From NCBI GenBank assembly GCA_964442285.1, contig CAYTZH010000007.1:62001-126000 (forward strand): a stretch of 64,000 nt of DNA, given 5' to 3'. Positions 24,177-33,104 of this stretch are shown here, one piece after another (within the stretch, counting starts at the first letter, position 1; each line of letters starts with the position of its first letter). Under the pieces are notes generated by a model. The model searched no databases. It was not told the DNA's origin and was given only the letters and a program-made list of their open reading frames with translations. The translations under genes were made by a program, and so were the position numbers. This DNA comes from CAYTZH01 sp964442285. Lineage in GTDB: Bacteria > Myxococcota_A > UBA9160 > JAFDET01.

Positions 24177-24980
24177 GTGGCATCCCCGTTCGAGCACCTC
24201 CTCGCCGGCCTCGCTCTCGAGCGCCTCGACCGCGACCTCTTCCTCGGCGAGCCCGGTCCCGGGAGCGGACGTCTGTTCGGGGGGATGGTGGCCGCCCAGT
24301 CCTACCGGGCCGCGGCGCACACCGTGGAGCAGGGGGCGCTCCACTCCCTCCACGCCTACTTCCTGCGCCCGGGCCGCCACGACGTGCCGATCCGCTTCGC
24401 GATCGACCGGATCCGGGACGGGCGCACGTTCACCACCCGCCGGGTCGTGGCCCACCAGGCCGGCGAGGCGATCTTCAACCTCTCCTGCAGCTTCGCGAGC
24501 CCCGAGGAGGGCATCTCGCACCAGCTCGAGATGCCCGCGGCCCCGCCGCCCGAGGCGGGCGTCGACTGGGACGCCGGGCGCGGCTACGCGAGCCCGATCG
24601 AGGTCCGCGGCCTCGACCCGAACGAGCCGGAGCAGGCCCAGGAGCCCCGCTGTCGCTTCTGGCTGCGACCGCGCGGGCCGGTGCCCGACGACCCGATCCT
24701 CCACACCGCCCTGCTGGTCTACGCCAGCGACCGGGCGCTGCTCTCGACGGCCGCCCGCCCCCACCCGGCACCGCGGGAGGCCCGGCGCGCCGCCAGCCTC
24801 GACCACGCCTTCTGGCTGCACCGGCCGCCCCGCTTCGACGACTGGCTGCTCTACGCCATGGAGAGCCCGGTCGCCCATGCGGCGCGGGGTCTCGTCTTCG
24901 GCGCCCTCTACCAGGCGGACGGCACCCGCGTCGCCTCGACGGCCCAGGAGGCCTTGATCCGGTTCCCGCGGGGGCTCTAG
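24177..24980 (+). CDS. tesB: Acyl-CoA thioesterase II (TesB family)
   Basis: A 267-residue double-hotdog acyl-CoA thioesterase. The N-terminal LFGGMVAAQSYRAA block and RIRDGRTFTTRRV are typical of TesB, as is the C-terminal GTRVASTAQEALIR with the catalytic Gln. It hydrolyses medium and long-chain acyl-CoA to free acid and CoA in the cytoplasm. GTG 24177 is used as the start. It is divergent from the amidohydrolase-like gene across 73 bases and is followed after 76 bases by pspC. Confidence 0.88.
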   Translation: MASPFEHLLAGLALERLDRDLFLGEPGPGSGRLFGGMVAAQSYRAAAHTVEQGALHSLHAYFLRPGRHDVPIRFAIDRIRDGRTFTTRRVVAHQAGEAIFNLSCSFASPEEGISHQLEMPAAPPPEAGVDWDAGRGYASPIEVRGLDPNEPEQAQEPRCRFWLRPRGPVPDDPILHTALLVYASDRALLSTAARPHPAPREARRAASLDHAFWLHRPPRFDDWLLYAMESPVAHAARGLVFGALYQADGTRVASTAQEALIRFPRGL

Positions 24981-25056
24981 AGCCCGCCGAGCTCCCCGTG
25001 AACCCCGGGATCCCCCTCCGCGTAGTAGGGACTGCGCCCACCTGGAGGACGACCCC

Positions 25057-25407
25057 ATGGATCCCCGCTCGACCCACGACGCGCATTCCGACCGCGAAGG
25101 CCCTCGGGGGCCCCGCGGCCTGCGAGACCCCGGGGAGTGGCATCGCGACTATCCCGGCCGCCGCATCGCCGGGGTCTGCGCCAGCGTCGCCGAGAACCTG
25201 GAGGTCTCGGTGAGCGTGGTGCGGGCATTCTTCGTCCTGACCAGCTTCTTCCACCTGACCGGGGTGATCCTGTACGCCGCGCTCTGGGTCCTGCTCCCGG
25301 CCGAGCCGGGACAGCCCTCCGCCTTCGACCGCGGGGTGCGCTCCGCCCGCCGGCTGCTGGAGGCGCGGGAGGACACGCCCAGCGGCGACGCGGGCTCGGC
25401 CTCGTGA
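25057..25407 (+). CDS. PspC-domain membrane protein
   Basis: A 116-residue protein. Residues ~30-85 form a PspC domain (RRIAGVCASVAENLEVSVSVVRAFFVLTSFF, then a second helix VILYAALWVLLP). PspC proteins are inner-membrane sensors or toxin-like factors of the phage-shock envelope-stress response. The N-terminus is a charged ~28-residue extension. ATG 25057 has a CTGGAGG ribosome-binding site. The stop overlaps the start of a small PGPGW-type membrane protein (GTGA), so the two are coupled. Confidence 0.8.
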   Translation: MDPRSTHDAHSDREGPRGPRGLRDPGEWHRDYPGRRIAGVCASVAENLEVSVSVVRAFFVLTSFFHLTGVILYAALWVLLPAEPGQPSAFDRGVRSARRLLEAREDTPSGDAGSAS

Positions 25408-25622
25408 GCGCCCGGCGCCCGCGACCCCGGCCCGGCCCCGCGGCCGCGGCGCGCCTGCGACGCCTCGTCGGCCCGCAGGCCGCGGCGCGCCTGCGACGCC
25501 TCGCTCGCGGGGCGGGTGGCGCGGCGCTCGTGCTCGTCGGTGCGGTGATGCTCGTCACGCCCGGCCCCGGCCTGCTGCTGATCTACCTCGGGCTGAGGCT
25601 CCTCGGCGTCCTCTCCGCCTGA
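25404..25622 (+). CDS. Small PGPGW-family transmembrane protein
   Basis: A 72-residue protein with an Arg-rich N-terminus and a hydrophobic C-terminal half containing TPGPGLLLIYLGL. This is the signature region of the PGPGW putative transmembrane family, with Leu in place of Trp. The GTG at 25404 overlaps the pspC stop, so it is probably made together with PspC and may take part in envelope stress; this is inference. A 26-base direct repeat inside it encodes AAARLRRL twice. Confidence 0.55.
   Translation: MSARRPRPRPGPAAAARLRRLVGPQAAARLRRLARGAGGAALVLVGAVMLVTPGPGLLLIYLGLRLLGVLSA
25442..25503 (+). repeat. 26-bp direct repeat, 36-bp period, within the PGPGW gene
   Basis: The 26 bases at 25442-25467 recur exactly at 25478-25503. 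The period of 36 bases is 12 codons, so the reading frame is kept and the basic segment AAARLRRL is duplicated. Confidence 0.9.
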
Positions 25623-25774
25623 CCCGCGCCCTCTCCCTCGAAGATTTTTCGCGACGACTCCGTTTTGGTGTGCTCCGTCACCGGCCCCTCGGCGCCGATG
25701 TTCGATTCCTCCCGTGAACGCCGAGATCGGGTGGGACCCCCGGGTTCTTCTCGGCGAGCGGAGGGAAACGAACC

Positions 25775-26194
25775 ATGGCTCGATCATTGCGCGCTCTCAG
25801 CTTCTGCCTCCTCGCGTTGCTCGCGTTCCCGATGGCAGCCTGCGACGTGTCGCCGGTCACGCTCATGATCCCCGACTTCGACTCGGCGCAGGTCGATGGC
25901 ATCACCTTCTGGAGGCTCGACGGCGCCACCGGTCAGTACGCCGAAGAGATGTCCGTGGTCTTCACCGACGTCCGGGTGGAGGGCAGCCAGGAGCTCGTGA
26001 CCTACCACTTCACCACGCCTGCGGTCGGCGACACGGGCGTCTGGGCCGAGGGCGTCCTCACGCGAGACGCAGTCGATCCGGACGTGGTGACCGTCGAGCT
26101 GCACTACCTGCATCCCTCGCCGGGCGTCTACAAGGTCTCCACCTACAACGCCGTGGGCGACTCGCCCATGAGCGCCAACGAGGTGGCGCTCTAG
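25775..26194 (+). CDS. Hypothetical lipoprotein
   Basis: A 139-residue protein with a lipoprotein signal peptide (lipobox MAAC at residues 20-23). The mature part looks all-beta, with Thr/Val/Asp-rich strands and a C-terminal YNAVGDSPMSANEV that resembles the end of fibronectin type III domains. I do not recognise a family. It has a good GGAGGG ribosome-binding site and its own 152-base upstream region, which is locally A+T-rich near 25640 but shows no convincing promoter. A strong hairpin terminator lies 44 bases after its stop. Confidence 0.6.
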   Translation: MARSLRALSFCLLALLAFPMAACDVSPVTLMIPDFDSAQVDGITFWRLDGATGQYAEEMSVVFTDVRVEGSQELVTYHFTTPAVGDTGVWAEGVLTRDAVDPDVVTVELHYLHPSPGVYKVSTYNAVGDSPMSANEVAL

Positions 26195-26237
26195 TCGCCC
26201 CACCGGGGGACGTTCTCGTCGGAGGGGATCGGGAGGG

Positions 26238-26260
26238 GGCGGCCGCGGGGTGCGGCCGCC
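26238..26260. terminator. Bidirectional hairpin terminator
   Basis: GGCGGCCGC (26238-26246) and GCGGCCGCC (26252-26260) form a perfect nine-pair stem with a five-base loop. It sits exactly between two convergent genes, directly against the stop of the enoyl-CoA hydratase gene, so it can serve both strands. No T-tract is present. Confidence 0.55.
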
Positions 26261-27037
26261 TCACTCCTCGAAGCGGCCGTGGCGGCCCGCGCCGCCCTCG
26301 AAGCGGCGCGCGCCCTCGCGGGTCTCCCCGCTCTCGATCGTCTCCCGTCCCCGCCGCGTCTCGTTGCGCAGGGCGTCCTCCAGGCCGAGGGAGGCCTGCT
26401 CGTGGACCGAGCGGCGGTCCGAGCGCATGCAGCGCTGCGGAAAGGCGGCGATGCGGGCCGCGAGGGCCTCGGCCTCGCGCCGGGCTTCGCCGTCGGGCAC
26501 CACCCGGTCGGCCAGGCCGATGCGCAGGGCCTCCTCGGCCTCGACGGGCCGTCCGGTGAGCACGAGGTCCAGGGCGCGTCCCTGTCCCACGATCCGGGGC
26601 AGGCGCACGGTGCCGCCGTCCACCAGCGGCACGCCCCAGCGGCGGCAGAACACACCGAAGACGGCGCTGCGCTCCACGACGCGCAAATCGCACCAGAGGG
26701 CGAGCTCGAGGCCGCCCGCCACGGCGTAGCCCGAGACCGCGGCGACGACCGGCTTGGCCAGCTGCATGCGGGTGGGTCCCATGGGACCATCGCCCTCCAG
26801 GAGCACGCGGTTGCCCTCGCCCCGGGCCACGGCCTTCAGGTCGGCCCCGGCGCAGAAGTGGCCGCCCTCGCCCCAGAGCACCGCCACGCTCGCCTCGGGA
26901 TCGGCCTCGAAGCGCCGGAAGGCCTCGGCCAGGGCCTCCGCGGTGGGTGCGTCGACGGCATTGCGCACGTCGGGTCGCGACAGCACGACCGTCGTCACGG
27001 GACCCCTCCGCTCGCTCCGGACGCTCATGACGCCCAT
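26261..27037 (-). CDS. Enoyl-CoA hydratase/isomerase (crotonase) family protein
   Basis: A 258-residue crotonase-fold protein. The oxyanion-hole segments HFCAGADLKA and VAGGLELALWCDLRV are clear, and the active-site helix reads VPLVDGGTVRLPRIVG. One catalytic acidic residue, usually Glu in this helix, is Asp in this subgroup. It likely hydrates or isomerises an enoyl-CoA in the cytoplasm. The C-terminus (~30 residues) is unusually rich in Arg, Glu and Gly (ETREGARRFEGGAGRHGRF). Either Met at 27037 or 27028 can start it. Confidence 0.85.
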   Translation of the reverse strand: MGVMSVRSERRGPVTTVVLSRPDVRNAVDAPTAEALAEAFRRFEADPEASVAVLWGEGGHFCAGADLKAVARGEGNRVLLEGDGPMGPTRMQLAKPVVAAVSGYAVAGGLELALWCDLRVVERSAVFGVFCRRWGVPLVDGGTVRLPRIVGQGRALDLVLTGRPVEAEEALRIGLADRVVPDGEARREAEALAARIAAFPQRCMRSDRRSVHEQASLGLEDALRNETRRGRETIESGETREGARRFEGGAGRHGRFEE

Positions 27038-27223
27038 GCTAGCCGCGCGGCCGGCGCAAGCCGTCCCCCAAGCGGAGCGGGGTGATCAAGCCCCAGCGAG
27101 AGAGCAGGAGATCGGGTCCGAGGGGTGTCGGTCCGGGCGCCGCGACCCCGGCCCGCCCCCTCCCGCTGCCGACTCCGGGGAAACCCGGTCGACGCGGCGG
27201 CGCCGCCGGCCGATCCGGAGCCC

Positions 27224-28336
27224 ATGTTCGGACGCAAGCGAAGCGCTGCCGAGGGCCCCGGCGAGAAGGCCCGCGGCCGTGGGACGACCTCCGACGAGGC
27301 CGCGCTCCTGGTCGACGCGCTCGACACCGTGAGCGCCTTCCTCGACGCCCTGGGCGAGCTGGCCTTCGACCTGGGCGAGCTCGACGCCGCCGCCATCCGG
27401 GCCCGCTTCGAGGCCTGGAAGCGCAATCTCCTGGCGGGCTCCGAGGCCGAGGAGGCCGACGCCGAGATCGGGGCGTCGGGTCCGCGGGACTGGCGCGGGG
27501 CCCAGCGCTTCGTGGCCCACCACCGGCGGGACGAGCGGGACTTCGTCGTCCGCAGCCTCGCGGATCTGCGCGAGGTCATCTGGGCGTTCATCCGGGTGCT
27601 GAGCAAGGCGCTGGTGGAAGGGCGCAGCGCCGATGCGCGGCTGGAGGCCCAGGTCGAGCGGCTCCGCGGTGCGGCGTCGGACGGCTCGATCGAGCGGCTC
27701 AAGCAGGAGGCCGGCGCCACGGTGAACCTGGTGGAGCGGCTCGCCGAGGAGCGCCAGGATCGCGAGAGCACCCTGATCCAGGAGCTGGGCTCGCGCCTCG
27801 ACCAGCTGCGCTCGGAGCTCGAAGAGGCCCGCGAGCGCATGGCCCAGGACGGGCTGACCGAGCTCTACAACCGGGCCGCCTTCGACGAGCAGCTCGGCCG
27901 CTACGCCGCCATGGGTGTGCTGACCCAGCGGACCGCCTGGCTCTACATGGTCGACGTGGACCACTTCAAGTGGCTCAACGACAGCTTCGGGCACCCGGCC
28001 GGCGACGCGGTCCTGCGCGAGCTGGCCCGCTGCCTGCGCGGGAGCTTCGGCCGCCAGGACGACTTCGTCGCCCGCTTCGGCGGCGAGGAGTTCGGGGTGA
28101 TCATCCCCGACGCGGAGCCCGCCATCGCCGAGCGCCTCGGCGAGCGGCTGCTCGACAACGTGCGCGGCCGGACCTTCGTCCACGAGGGCCGCGAGATGCG
28201 CATCACCGTCTCGGTCGGCGTGGCCCGGCTGCGGGCGGGCGAGCTCGCCGAGACCTGGCTCGAGCGGGCCGACCGCCTGCTCTACGAGGCCAAGCAGGCC
28301 GGTCGGGACCGCTTCCGGATCGACCCCGTCGACTAG
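27224..28336 (+). CDS. GGDEF diguanylate cyclase
   Basis: A 370-residue cytoplasmic protein. The first ~200 residues are helical, with a coiled-coil segment (RLDQLRSELEEARERM) leading into the cyclase domain. The GGDEF domain is intact: DGLTELYNR start, active site GGEEF, and the product-inhibition I-site RQDD placed exactly five residues before GGEEF. It should make cyclic di-GMP from GTP and be feedback-inhibited. ATG 27224 with GGAG just upstream is preferred to a more upstream ATG at 27125. The stop shares CTAG with the convergent ggt gene. Confidence 0.9.
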   Translation: MFGRKRSAAEGPGEKARGRGTTSDEAALLVDALDTVSAFLDALGELAFDLGELDAAAIRARFEAWKRNLLAGSEAEEADAEIGASGPRDWRGAQRFVAHHRRDERDFVVRSLADLREVIWAFIRVLSKALVEGRSADARLEAQVERLRGAASDGSIERLKQEAGATVNLVERLAEERQDRESTLIQELGSRLDQLRSELEEARERMAQDGLTELYNRAAFDEQLGRYAAMGVLTQRTAWLYMVDVDHFKWLNDSFGHPAGDAVLRELARCLRGSFGRQDDFVARFGGEEFGVIIPDAEPAIAERLGERLLDNVRGRTFVHEGREMRITVSVGVARLRAGELAETWLERADRLLYEAKQAGRDRFRIDPVD

Positions 28337-29985
28337 GCGAGGCGTCCCATGGCGCAGCCGTCGGCCCGCGGGTCGCTGCCTCCCCACAGCACCCCGCTCG
28401 GGTCGCGACGGATGATCTGACCGCGGCCGAAGACCACCCGGCCGAAGCCTGCAGTGCGTCGCACGCGGTGGCCCCGCGCCTCGAGGGCCGCGCAGGTCGC
28501 CTCCGGCAGCCCGTCCTCGAGGGCCACCGGGCTGGCCGCCGCGCCCGCCTCCAGGCAGAAGCGAGGCCGGTCGAGCGCCCGCTGCGGATCGAGGCCGTCG
28601 TCGGCCATCGCCACCACCACCTGCAGGTGGCCCTGGGGCTGCATGAAGCCGCCCATCACGCCGAAGGGGCCGTAGAGACTCCCGTCGGAGACGCGGGTCA
28701 TCAGGCCGGGGATGATCGTGTGGTAGGGGCGCTTCCCCGGAGCCAACGCGTTCGGGTGTCGGGGGTCGAGGCTGAAGCCGAGCCCGCGATTCTGGAGCGA
28801 GAAGCCGAAGCCGTCGGGCACGATGCCGGTACCGAATCCCTGGTAGTTGCTGTTGATGAAGCTGCAGGCGTTGCCCGCGCCGTCGACCGCGCACAGGTAG
28901 ACCGTCTCGGACACCCCCCCCGGTGTACCGGGTTGCGCGTCAAGACGTGCCCGCCGGGCGTCGATCTCCCGGCGACGCGTCTGGGCGTAGGCGTCGGAGA
29001 GCAGCGCCGCCACGGGCACCTCGGCGCGGGCCGGGTCGGCCACGTAGGCGCGGGCGTCCGCGAAGGCCAGGCGCATGGCCTCGATGAGCAGGTGCCAGCG
29101 GTCCGGGCCGAGGGGGGCGAGCGCCGCCAGGTCGAAGCCCTCCACGATTTTCAGGGCCAGGAGGGCGGCCAGGCCCTGGCCGTTGGGCGGACACTCGTGG
29201 ACCCGCAGGTCCCGGTAGGTGGTCGTGATCGGCGTCTCCCAGCTGGAGGCGTGTCGGGCCAGGTCCGCCTCGTCGAGGACGCCGCCGTGGCGCTGGACCG
29301 TCGCGGCCACGGCCTCCGCGACGGGCCCCTCGTAGAAGCCCCGGGCGCCGTGCTCGGCCACCCGCCGGAGGGTCCGGGCCAGGCCGGGGTTGCGGAACAG
29401 CTCCCCCGCCTCGGGACCGCGGCCGTCGAGGGTGAGCTCGCGCCCGCCCGGGGAGTTCGCGAGCTGGCTGTGGACGCCGAGGCGCCACTGCCACGCGGTG
29501 AGCGGCGTCACCGGGAAGCCGCCCTCCGCCAGGGCCACCGCCGGGGCGAGCACCCGCTCCCGGGGCAGCCGGCCGTGACGCTCCAGGGTGTCGCACCAGC
29601 CGGCGCAGGCGCCGGGCACGGTGATCGTGTGGGCGTGGTGGGGCGGAAGGCCGTCCCCCAGGCCCTCGCGGGCGAGGCGCTCCAGGTCGAGGCCGGCCGG
29701 AGCCCGACCGGATCCGTTCAGGGCGGTCACCTCGCCGCTGGCGGCGTCGTAGCAGAGCGCGAAGCAGTCGCCGCCGATGCCGGTCATGCAGGGCTCGGTG
29801 ACCGCCAGGGCCGCGGCCGCGGCCACCGCGGCATCGGCCGCCGTGCCGCCGGCCCCGAGCACGTCGAGCCCCGCCGCGGTGGCGAGGGGCTGGCTCGTGG
29901 CCACCATGCCCCCGGTGGCCAGCACCGGCGAGCGGCGCGAATCGTAGACGGGCGTCTCCATCGCCCCAGGATACAGCGGGGTCAT
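28333..29985 (-). CDS. Gamma-glutamyltransferase family protein
   Basis: A 550-residue Ntn-hydrolase of the gamma-glutamyltranspeptidase family, with no signal peptide. The large-subunit motifs GGTAADAAVA and MTGIGGDCFAL are present. The autoprocessing site is expected at the Thr of SETVYLCAVD (about residue 379), followed by the small-subunit INSNYQGFGTG. Later family blocks include FGVMGGFMQPQGHLQV. The family cleaves gamma-glutamyl amides such as glutathione or processes related compounds; cytoplasmic members often have other substrates. The ATG at 29985 or one at 29961 can start it. Confidence 0.88.
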   Translation of the reverse strand: MTPLYPGAMETPVYDSRRSPVLATGGMVATSQPLATAAGLDVLGAGGTAADAAVAAAAALAVTEPCMTGIGGDCFALCYDAASGEVTALNGSGRAPAGLDLERLAREGLGDGLPPHHAHTITVPGACAGWCDTLERHGRLPRERVLAPAVALAEGGFPVTPLTAWQWRLGVHSQLANSPGGRELTLDGRGPEAGELFRNPGLARTLRRVAEHGARGFYEGPVAEAVAATVQRHGGVLDEADLARHASSWETPITTTYRDLRVHECPPNGQGLAALLALKIVEGFDLAALAPLGPDRWHLLIEAMRLAFADARAYVADPARAEVPVAALLSDAYAQTRRREIDARRARLDAQPGTPGGVSETVYLCAVDGAGNACSFINSNYQGFGTGIVPDGFGFSLQNRGLGFSLDPRHPNALAPGKRPYHTIIPGLMTRVSDGSLYGPFGVMGGFMQPQGHLQVVVAMADDGLDPQRALDRPRFCLEAGAAASPVALEDGLPEATCAALEARGHRVRRTAGFGRVVFGRGQIIRRDPSGVLWGGSDPRADGCAMGRLA

Positions 29986-30012
29986 CGGAGGCCGGTGCTA
30001 CGCTGCGCGGCC

Positions 30013-31884
30013 ATGTGCGGGATCGTCGGCGTTCTCGAGCGCGACCCCGGCGCGCCGGCGGACCCGACCCTGGTCGACCGCCTCCGCGACACCCTCACCC
30101 ATCGAGGTCCCGACGGACGCGGCAGCCACTGCGACGGCCCCGTCGGCCTGGGCCAGACCCGGCTGGCGGTCATCGACGTCCCCGGCGGCCGTCAGCCCTG
30201 GATCGACCCGGAGAGCGGGGCCGCCCTCGTCTACAACGGCGAGGTCTACAACTTCCGCGCCCTCCGGGACGAGCTGGAGCGCGCCGGCCGCCGCTTCCAG
30301 AGCGACTCCGATACCGAGGTGGTGATGGCCGCCTACCTGGCCTGGGGCGACGACTTCCTCGAGCGCCTGAACGGGATGTTCGCGCTGGCGCTCTGGGACG
30401 CCCGCGAACGTCGCCTGCTGCTGGCCCGCGATCGCCTGGGCATCAAGCCCCTGTTCGTGGCCACGTCCGCCCGTCGGCTGGCCTTCGCCTCGGAGCCCAA
30501 GGCGCTGCTCGCCCTGCCCGACCTGGACCGCGCCTGGGACGAGCAGGCCCTGCACGACTACTTCCACTTCCGCTACGTGCCGGGACCGCGCACGGCGTTC
30601 CGCGCGATCCGGCAGCTTCCGCCCGGCCAGCGTCTCGTGGCCGAGGCCGACGGGCAGCTCCAGCAGTCCTCCTGGTGGTCGCTGGCGCCGGAGCCGGCGG
30701 CGTCCGGGGAGGCGATCGAGGTCTTCGCCGGGCTCCTGCGCGACGCGGTCTCCCTGCGCACCGTTTCCGACGTCCCCCTCGGCGCCTTCCTCTCGGGGGG
30801 CATCGACAGCGGCCTCGTCGTGGCCTTCCTCGCCGCCGCGCTCGAGGAGCCGGTGAAGACCTTCACCGTCTACGATCCCGAGGTCCCCTACTACGACGAG
30901 CGGGACCGGGCGCGCCAGGTCGCGACGCGCTTCGCCACCGACCACCGGGAGCTGGTGGCGGCGACCGAGGTCGAGCCCCTGCTCGCCCAGCTCCTGCCCA
31001 CCTTCGACCAGCCCTTCGCCGACTCGGGGGCGCTGCCGAACCTGGTGATCTGTCGCGAGGGCCGCAAGCTCGTCACCGTGGCGCTCTCGGGGCTCGGGGG
31101 CGACGAGCTGGCCGCGGGCTACGTCCGCTACCTGGGCGCCGCCTGGGGCCGGGTGCTCTCGGGTCTGCCGGCCGCGTCGGGCCGGCTGCTGCGGGTCCTG
31201 GCGGACGTCCTCCCGGAGGGCCGCGGCCTCGCCGCCGACCGCGCCAAGCGCTTCGCGCGCCTGGCGGGCCTGCCGGAGCCGGCGCTCTATACCCGGATGC
31301 TCGGCGCCGGGACCCGCCTCGATCGGCCCTACCTCGCGCCCGCTTTCGCGCGACGCGTGGATCCGGACGGCCCGCTGGACCGGATCGAGTCGCTGTTCGC
31401 CGAGGCCGACGGCCTCGGTCTCGATCGGGTCAACCGGCTGCTCTACACGGACCTGTCGACCTACATCCCCGACGACCTGCTCACGCTCGCCGATCGGACC
31501 AGCATGCGCTTCGGGCTCGAGGTGCGGGTGCCGTTCCTCGACCACCGGCTGGTGGCCCATGCGCTCACGATTCCGGGTCGCGAGAAGGTCCGCGGCCGCC
31601 GGCTCAAGCTGCTCCTGCGGCGGCTGGCCGAGCGCTGGCTCCCGCACGAGGTGGTCCACGGACCCAAGCGCGGCTTCAGCGTTCCCATGGCCGACTGGCT
31701 GCGCGGTCCCCTGGCGCCGGCCGTGGAGCGCGCCGTGGAGACCGTGGGGCCCGAGACGGGGATTCTCGATCGCGACGCTCTGCGGTCCGCCTGGGCCGCC
31801 CACCGCAGCGGGCGGGCGAGCCACGAGGATCTCCTCTGGGCCGTCCTCGTCTTCACGCGCTGGGCCGAGGCGCACCCGGCCTAG
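30013..31884 (+). CDS. asnB: Asparagine synthetase (glutamine-hydrolysing)
   Basis: A 623-residue two-domain amidotransferase. The N-terminal class II glutaminase starts with the nucleophile Cys2 (MCGIVGVL) and shows THRGPDGRG and YNGEVYNF. The C-terminal ATP-pyrophosphatase domain has the PP-loop LSGGIDSG and later SGLGGDEL. It makes asparagine from aspartate, or, as in some surface-glycan or peptide clusters, amidates another carboxylate. ATG 30013 is fixed by the required N-terminal Cys. It is divergent from ggt and shares a CTAG stop with the receiver-protein gene. Confidence 0.9.
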   Translation: MCGIVGVLERDPGAPADPTLVDRLRDTLTHRGPDGRGSHCDGPVGLGQTRLAVIDVPGGRQPWIDPESGAALVYNGEVYNFRALRDELERAGRRFQSDSDTEVVMAAYLAWGDDFLERLNGMFALALWDARERRLLLARDRLGIKPLFVATSARRLAFASEPKALLALPDLDRAWDEQALHDYFHFRYVPGPRTAFRAIRQLPPGQRLVAEADGQLQQSSWWSLAPEPAASGEAIEVFAGLLRDAVSLRTVSDVPLGAFLSGGIDSGLVVAFLAAALEEPVKTFTVYDPEVPYYDERDRARQVATRFATDHRELVAATEVEPLLAQLLPTFDQPFADSGALPNLVICREGRKLVTVALSGLGGDELAAGYVRYLGAAWGRVLSGLPAASGRLLRVLADVLPEGRGLAADRAKRFARLAGLPEPALYTRMLGAGTRLDRPYLAPAFARRVDPDGPLDRIESLFAEADGLGLDRVNRLLYTDLSTYIPDDLLTLADRTSMRFGLEVRVPFLDHRLVAHALTIPGREKVRGRRLKLLLRRLAERWLPHEVVHGPKRGFSVPMADWLRGPLAPAVERAVETVGPETGILDRDALRSAWAAHRSGRASHEDLLWAVLVFTRWAEAHPA

Positions 31885-33104
31885 GACGAGCGCGCGGAGC
31901 CGGCCCGGTCGAAGGCCAGGAAGAGCGCGCCGGCGCCCCGGGTGCCGACCAGCGGGAACGCCCAGCCGCTCGATGCGTCGAGGTCGACGGAGGCCGTCGT
32001 CACCCGGCACCCCGGGTCCTCCACCGCCTGCCGGCACAGCAGCTCGGCGAAGCGTTCCACGGCCAGGTCCAGGCGCTCGACCGGGTCGAAGCCGGTGGCC
32101 TCGGGATCGCTCGCGGCCAGGGCCCGCGCCAGGACGGTCTCCACGCCGAGGGCCACCAGGAGGCCCGGATCGGATTCCACGTAGACGCTCCCCAGGTGGG
32201 TCCAGCCCTCGTCGCCCCCGCTCCAGCCCTCGGCGGGTGCCACCTTGGCCTCGACGTGGGTGAGACGGCGCACGAGATCCGGCAGGAGCGCCACGATGCG
32301 CCGGCCCTGGGGCGGGCCGTGGAGCAGCTCGTGGGGCAGCTGCATCGGCGCGGGCAGCAGGCTCCTGAACTCCTTGAGGAGGTCCCCCAGCTGGCCCGCC
32401 CGGAGGTGCCCCATCCGCACCAACGCCTCGCCGAGCCGGACCCGGCTCGCGCGCTGGGTCTCGAGCAGGCGCTCGAGCTGGGCGCGATTCAGCATGCCCA
32501 TCGAGACGGCCATCTCTCCGAAGCGGGACGGCTCGGTCCGCTGGGCACGGAAGACGCGTTCCGCCTGGTCGGGCCCGAGGAGACCGGCGGCCACGGCGTG
32601 CTCCCCGAGCCGCGTGTTGGCGCGCTCCATGAAGGCGAGCGCCTGCGTGAGCTGTGCGCCGTCGATCTCGCCGCGTCCCACCAGGAACTCCCCGAAGAAG
32701 AGCAGCCCGGCGCGGGCGGCCGCCTCGCGCGCGCGGCGCACGGCCAGCTCGCGTCGACACAGGAGTGCGAGCTCGAGGGCGCCCACCGGCTTGGCCATCA
32801 GGGCGGCCACCTGGAAGCGCTCGGCCTCCTCCTCGAGCGCGTCGGGATCGTCGGCCGCCAGGGCCACGCGAAGCCGGGGAGCCAGGTTGCGGAGGACACG
32901 CATTCCCGTCAGACCGTCCACCTGGGGCAGCGCGGCATCCAGCAGCACGAGGTCGGGGTTGTGGCTGGCCGCGAGCTGGATGGCGTCGCTCCCGGTCCGC
33001 CCGGTTGCCGCGAGCACGGCCTGGCTCTGCTGGAGGGAGCCGCGGCTGCTCGGAGAGAGCACCGGCGGCTCGTCCTCGCAGACCACGATGCGGAGCGGCA
33101 GCAT
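31881..33104 (-). CDS. Response-regulator-like protein with four MshEN-type repeats
   Basis: A 407-residue protein. Residues 1-125 are a receiver domain with acidic pair E10/D11, phospho-acceptor D56 (VLLDAALP) and K105 (MAKP). Residues ~137-246 hold four ~29-residue repeats (FGEFLVGRGEI, LGEHAVAAGLL, FGEMAVSMGML, LGEALVRMGHL), close to the RLGxxLVxxGxI pattern of MshEN c-di-GMP-binding domains. The last ~130 residues resemble a CheX/CheC-like domain only weakly. ATG 33104 has AGGAAGG upstream. A c-di-GMP- and phosphorylation-linked role is inferred; a GGDEF gene lies ~4 kb away. Confidence 0.7.
   Translation of the reverse strand: MLPLRIVVCEDEPPVLSPSSRGSLQQSQAVLAATGRTGSDAIQLAASHNPDLVLLDAALPQVDGLTGMRVLRNLAPRLRVALAADDPDALEEEAERFQVAALMAKPVGALELALLCRRELAVRRAREAAARAGLLFFGEFLVGRGEIDGAQLTQALAFMERANTRLGEHAVAAGLLGPDQAERVFRAQRTEPSRFGEMAVSMGMLNRAQLERLLETQRASRVRLGEALVRMGHLRAGQLGDLLKEFRSLLPAPMQLPHELLHGPPQGRRIVALLPDLVRRLTHVEAKVAPAEGWSGGDEGWTHLGSVYVESDPGLLVALGVETVLARALAASDPEATGFDPVERLDLAVERFAELLCRQAVEDPGCRVTTASVDLDASSGWAFPLVGTRGAGALFLAFDRAGSARSS

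Noticed and set aside
20925..25058. A 1377-codon minus-strand open frame
   Set aside because: It crosses at least four well-supported genes (NrfD-like, isomerase, amidohydrolase-like, TesB), and its translation is Arg/Gly/Pro-rich without domain motifs, as expected from G+C-rich shadow frames.
27038..27223. A c-di-GMP riboswitch upstream of the GGDEF gene
   Set aside because: The 186-base region has no GEMM-type conserved core; only a weak GGGG...CCCC pairing near 27080 is present.
28333..29985. A secreted periplasmic gamma-glutamyltranspeptidase
   Set aside because: No signal peptide precedes the family's first conserved block, so a cytoplasmic location is more likely.
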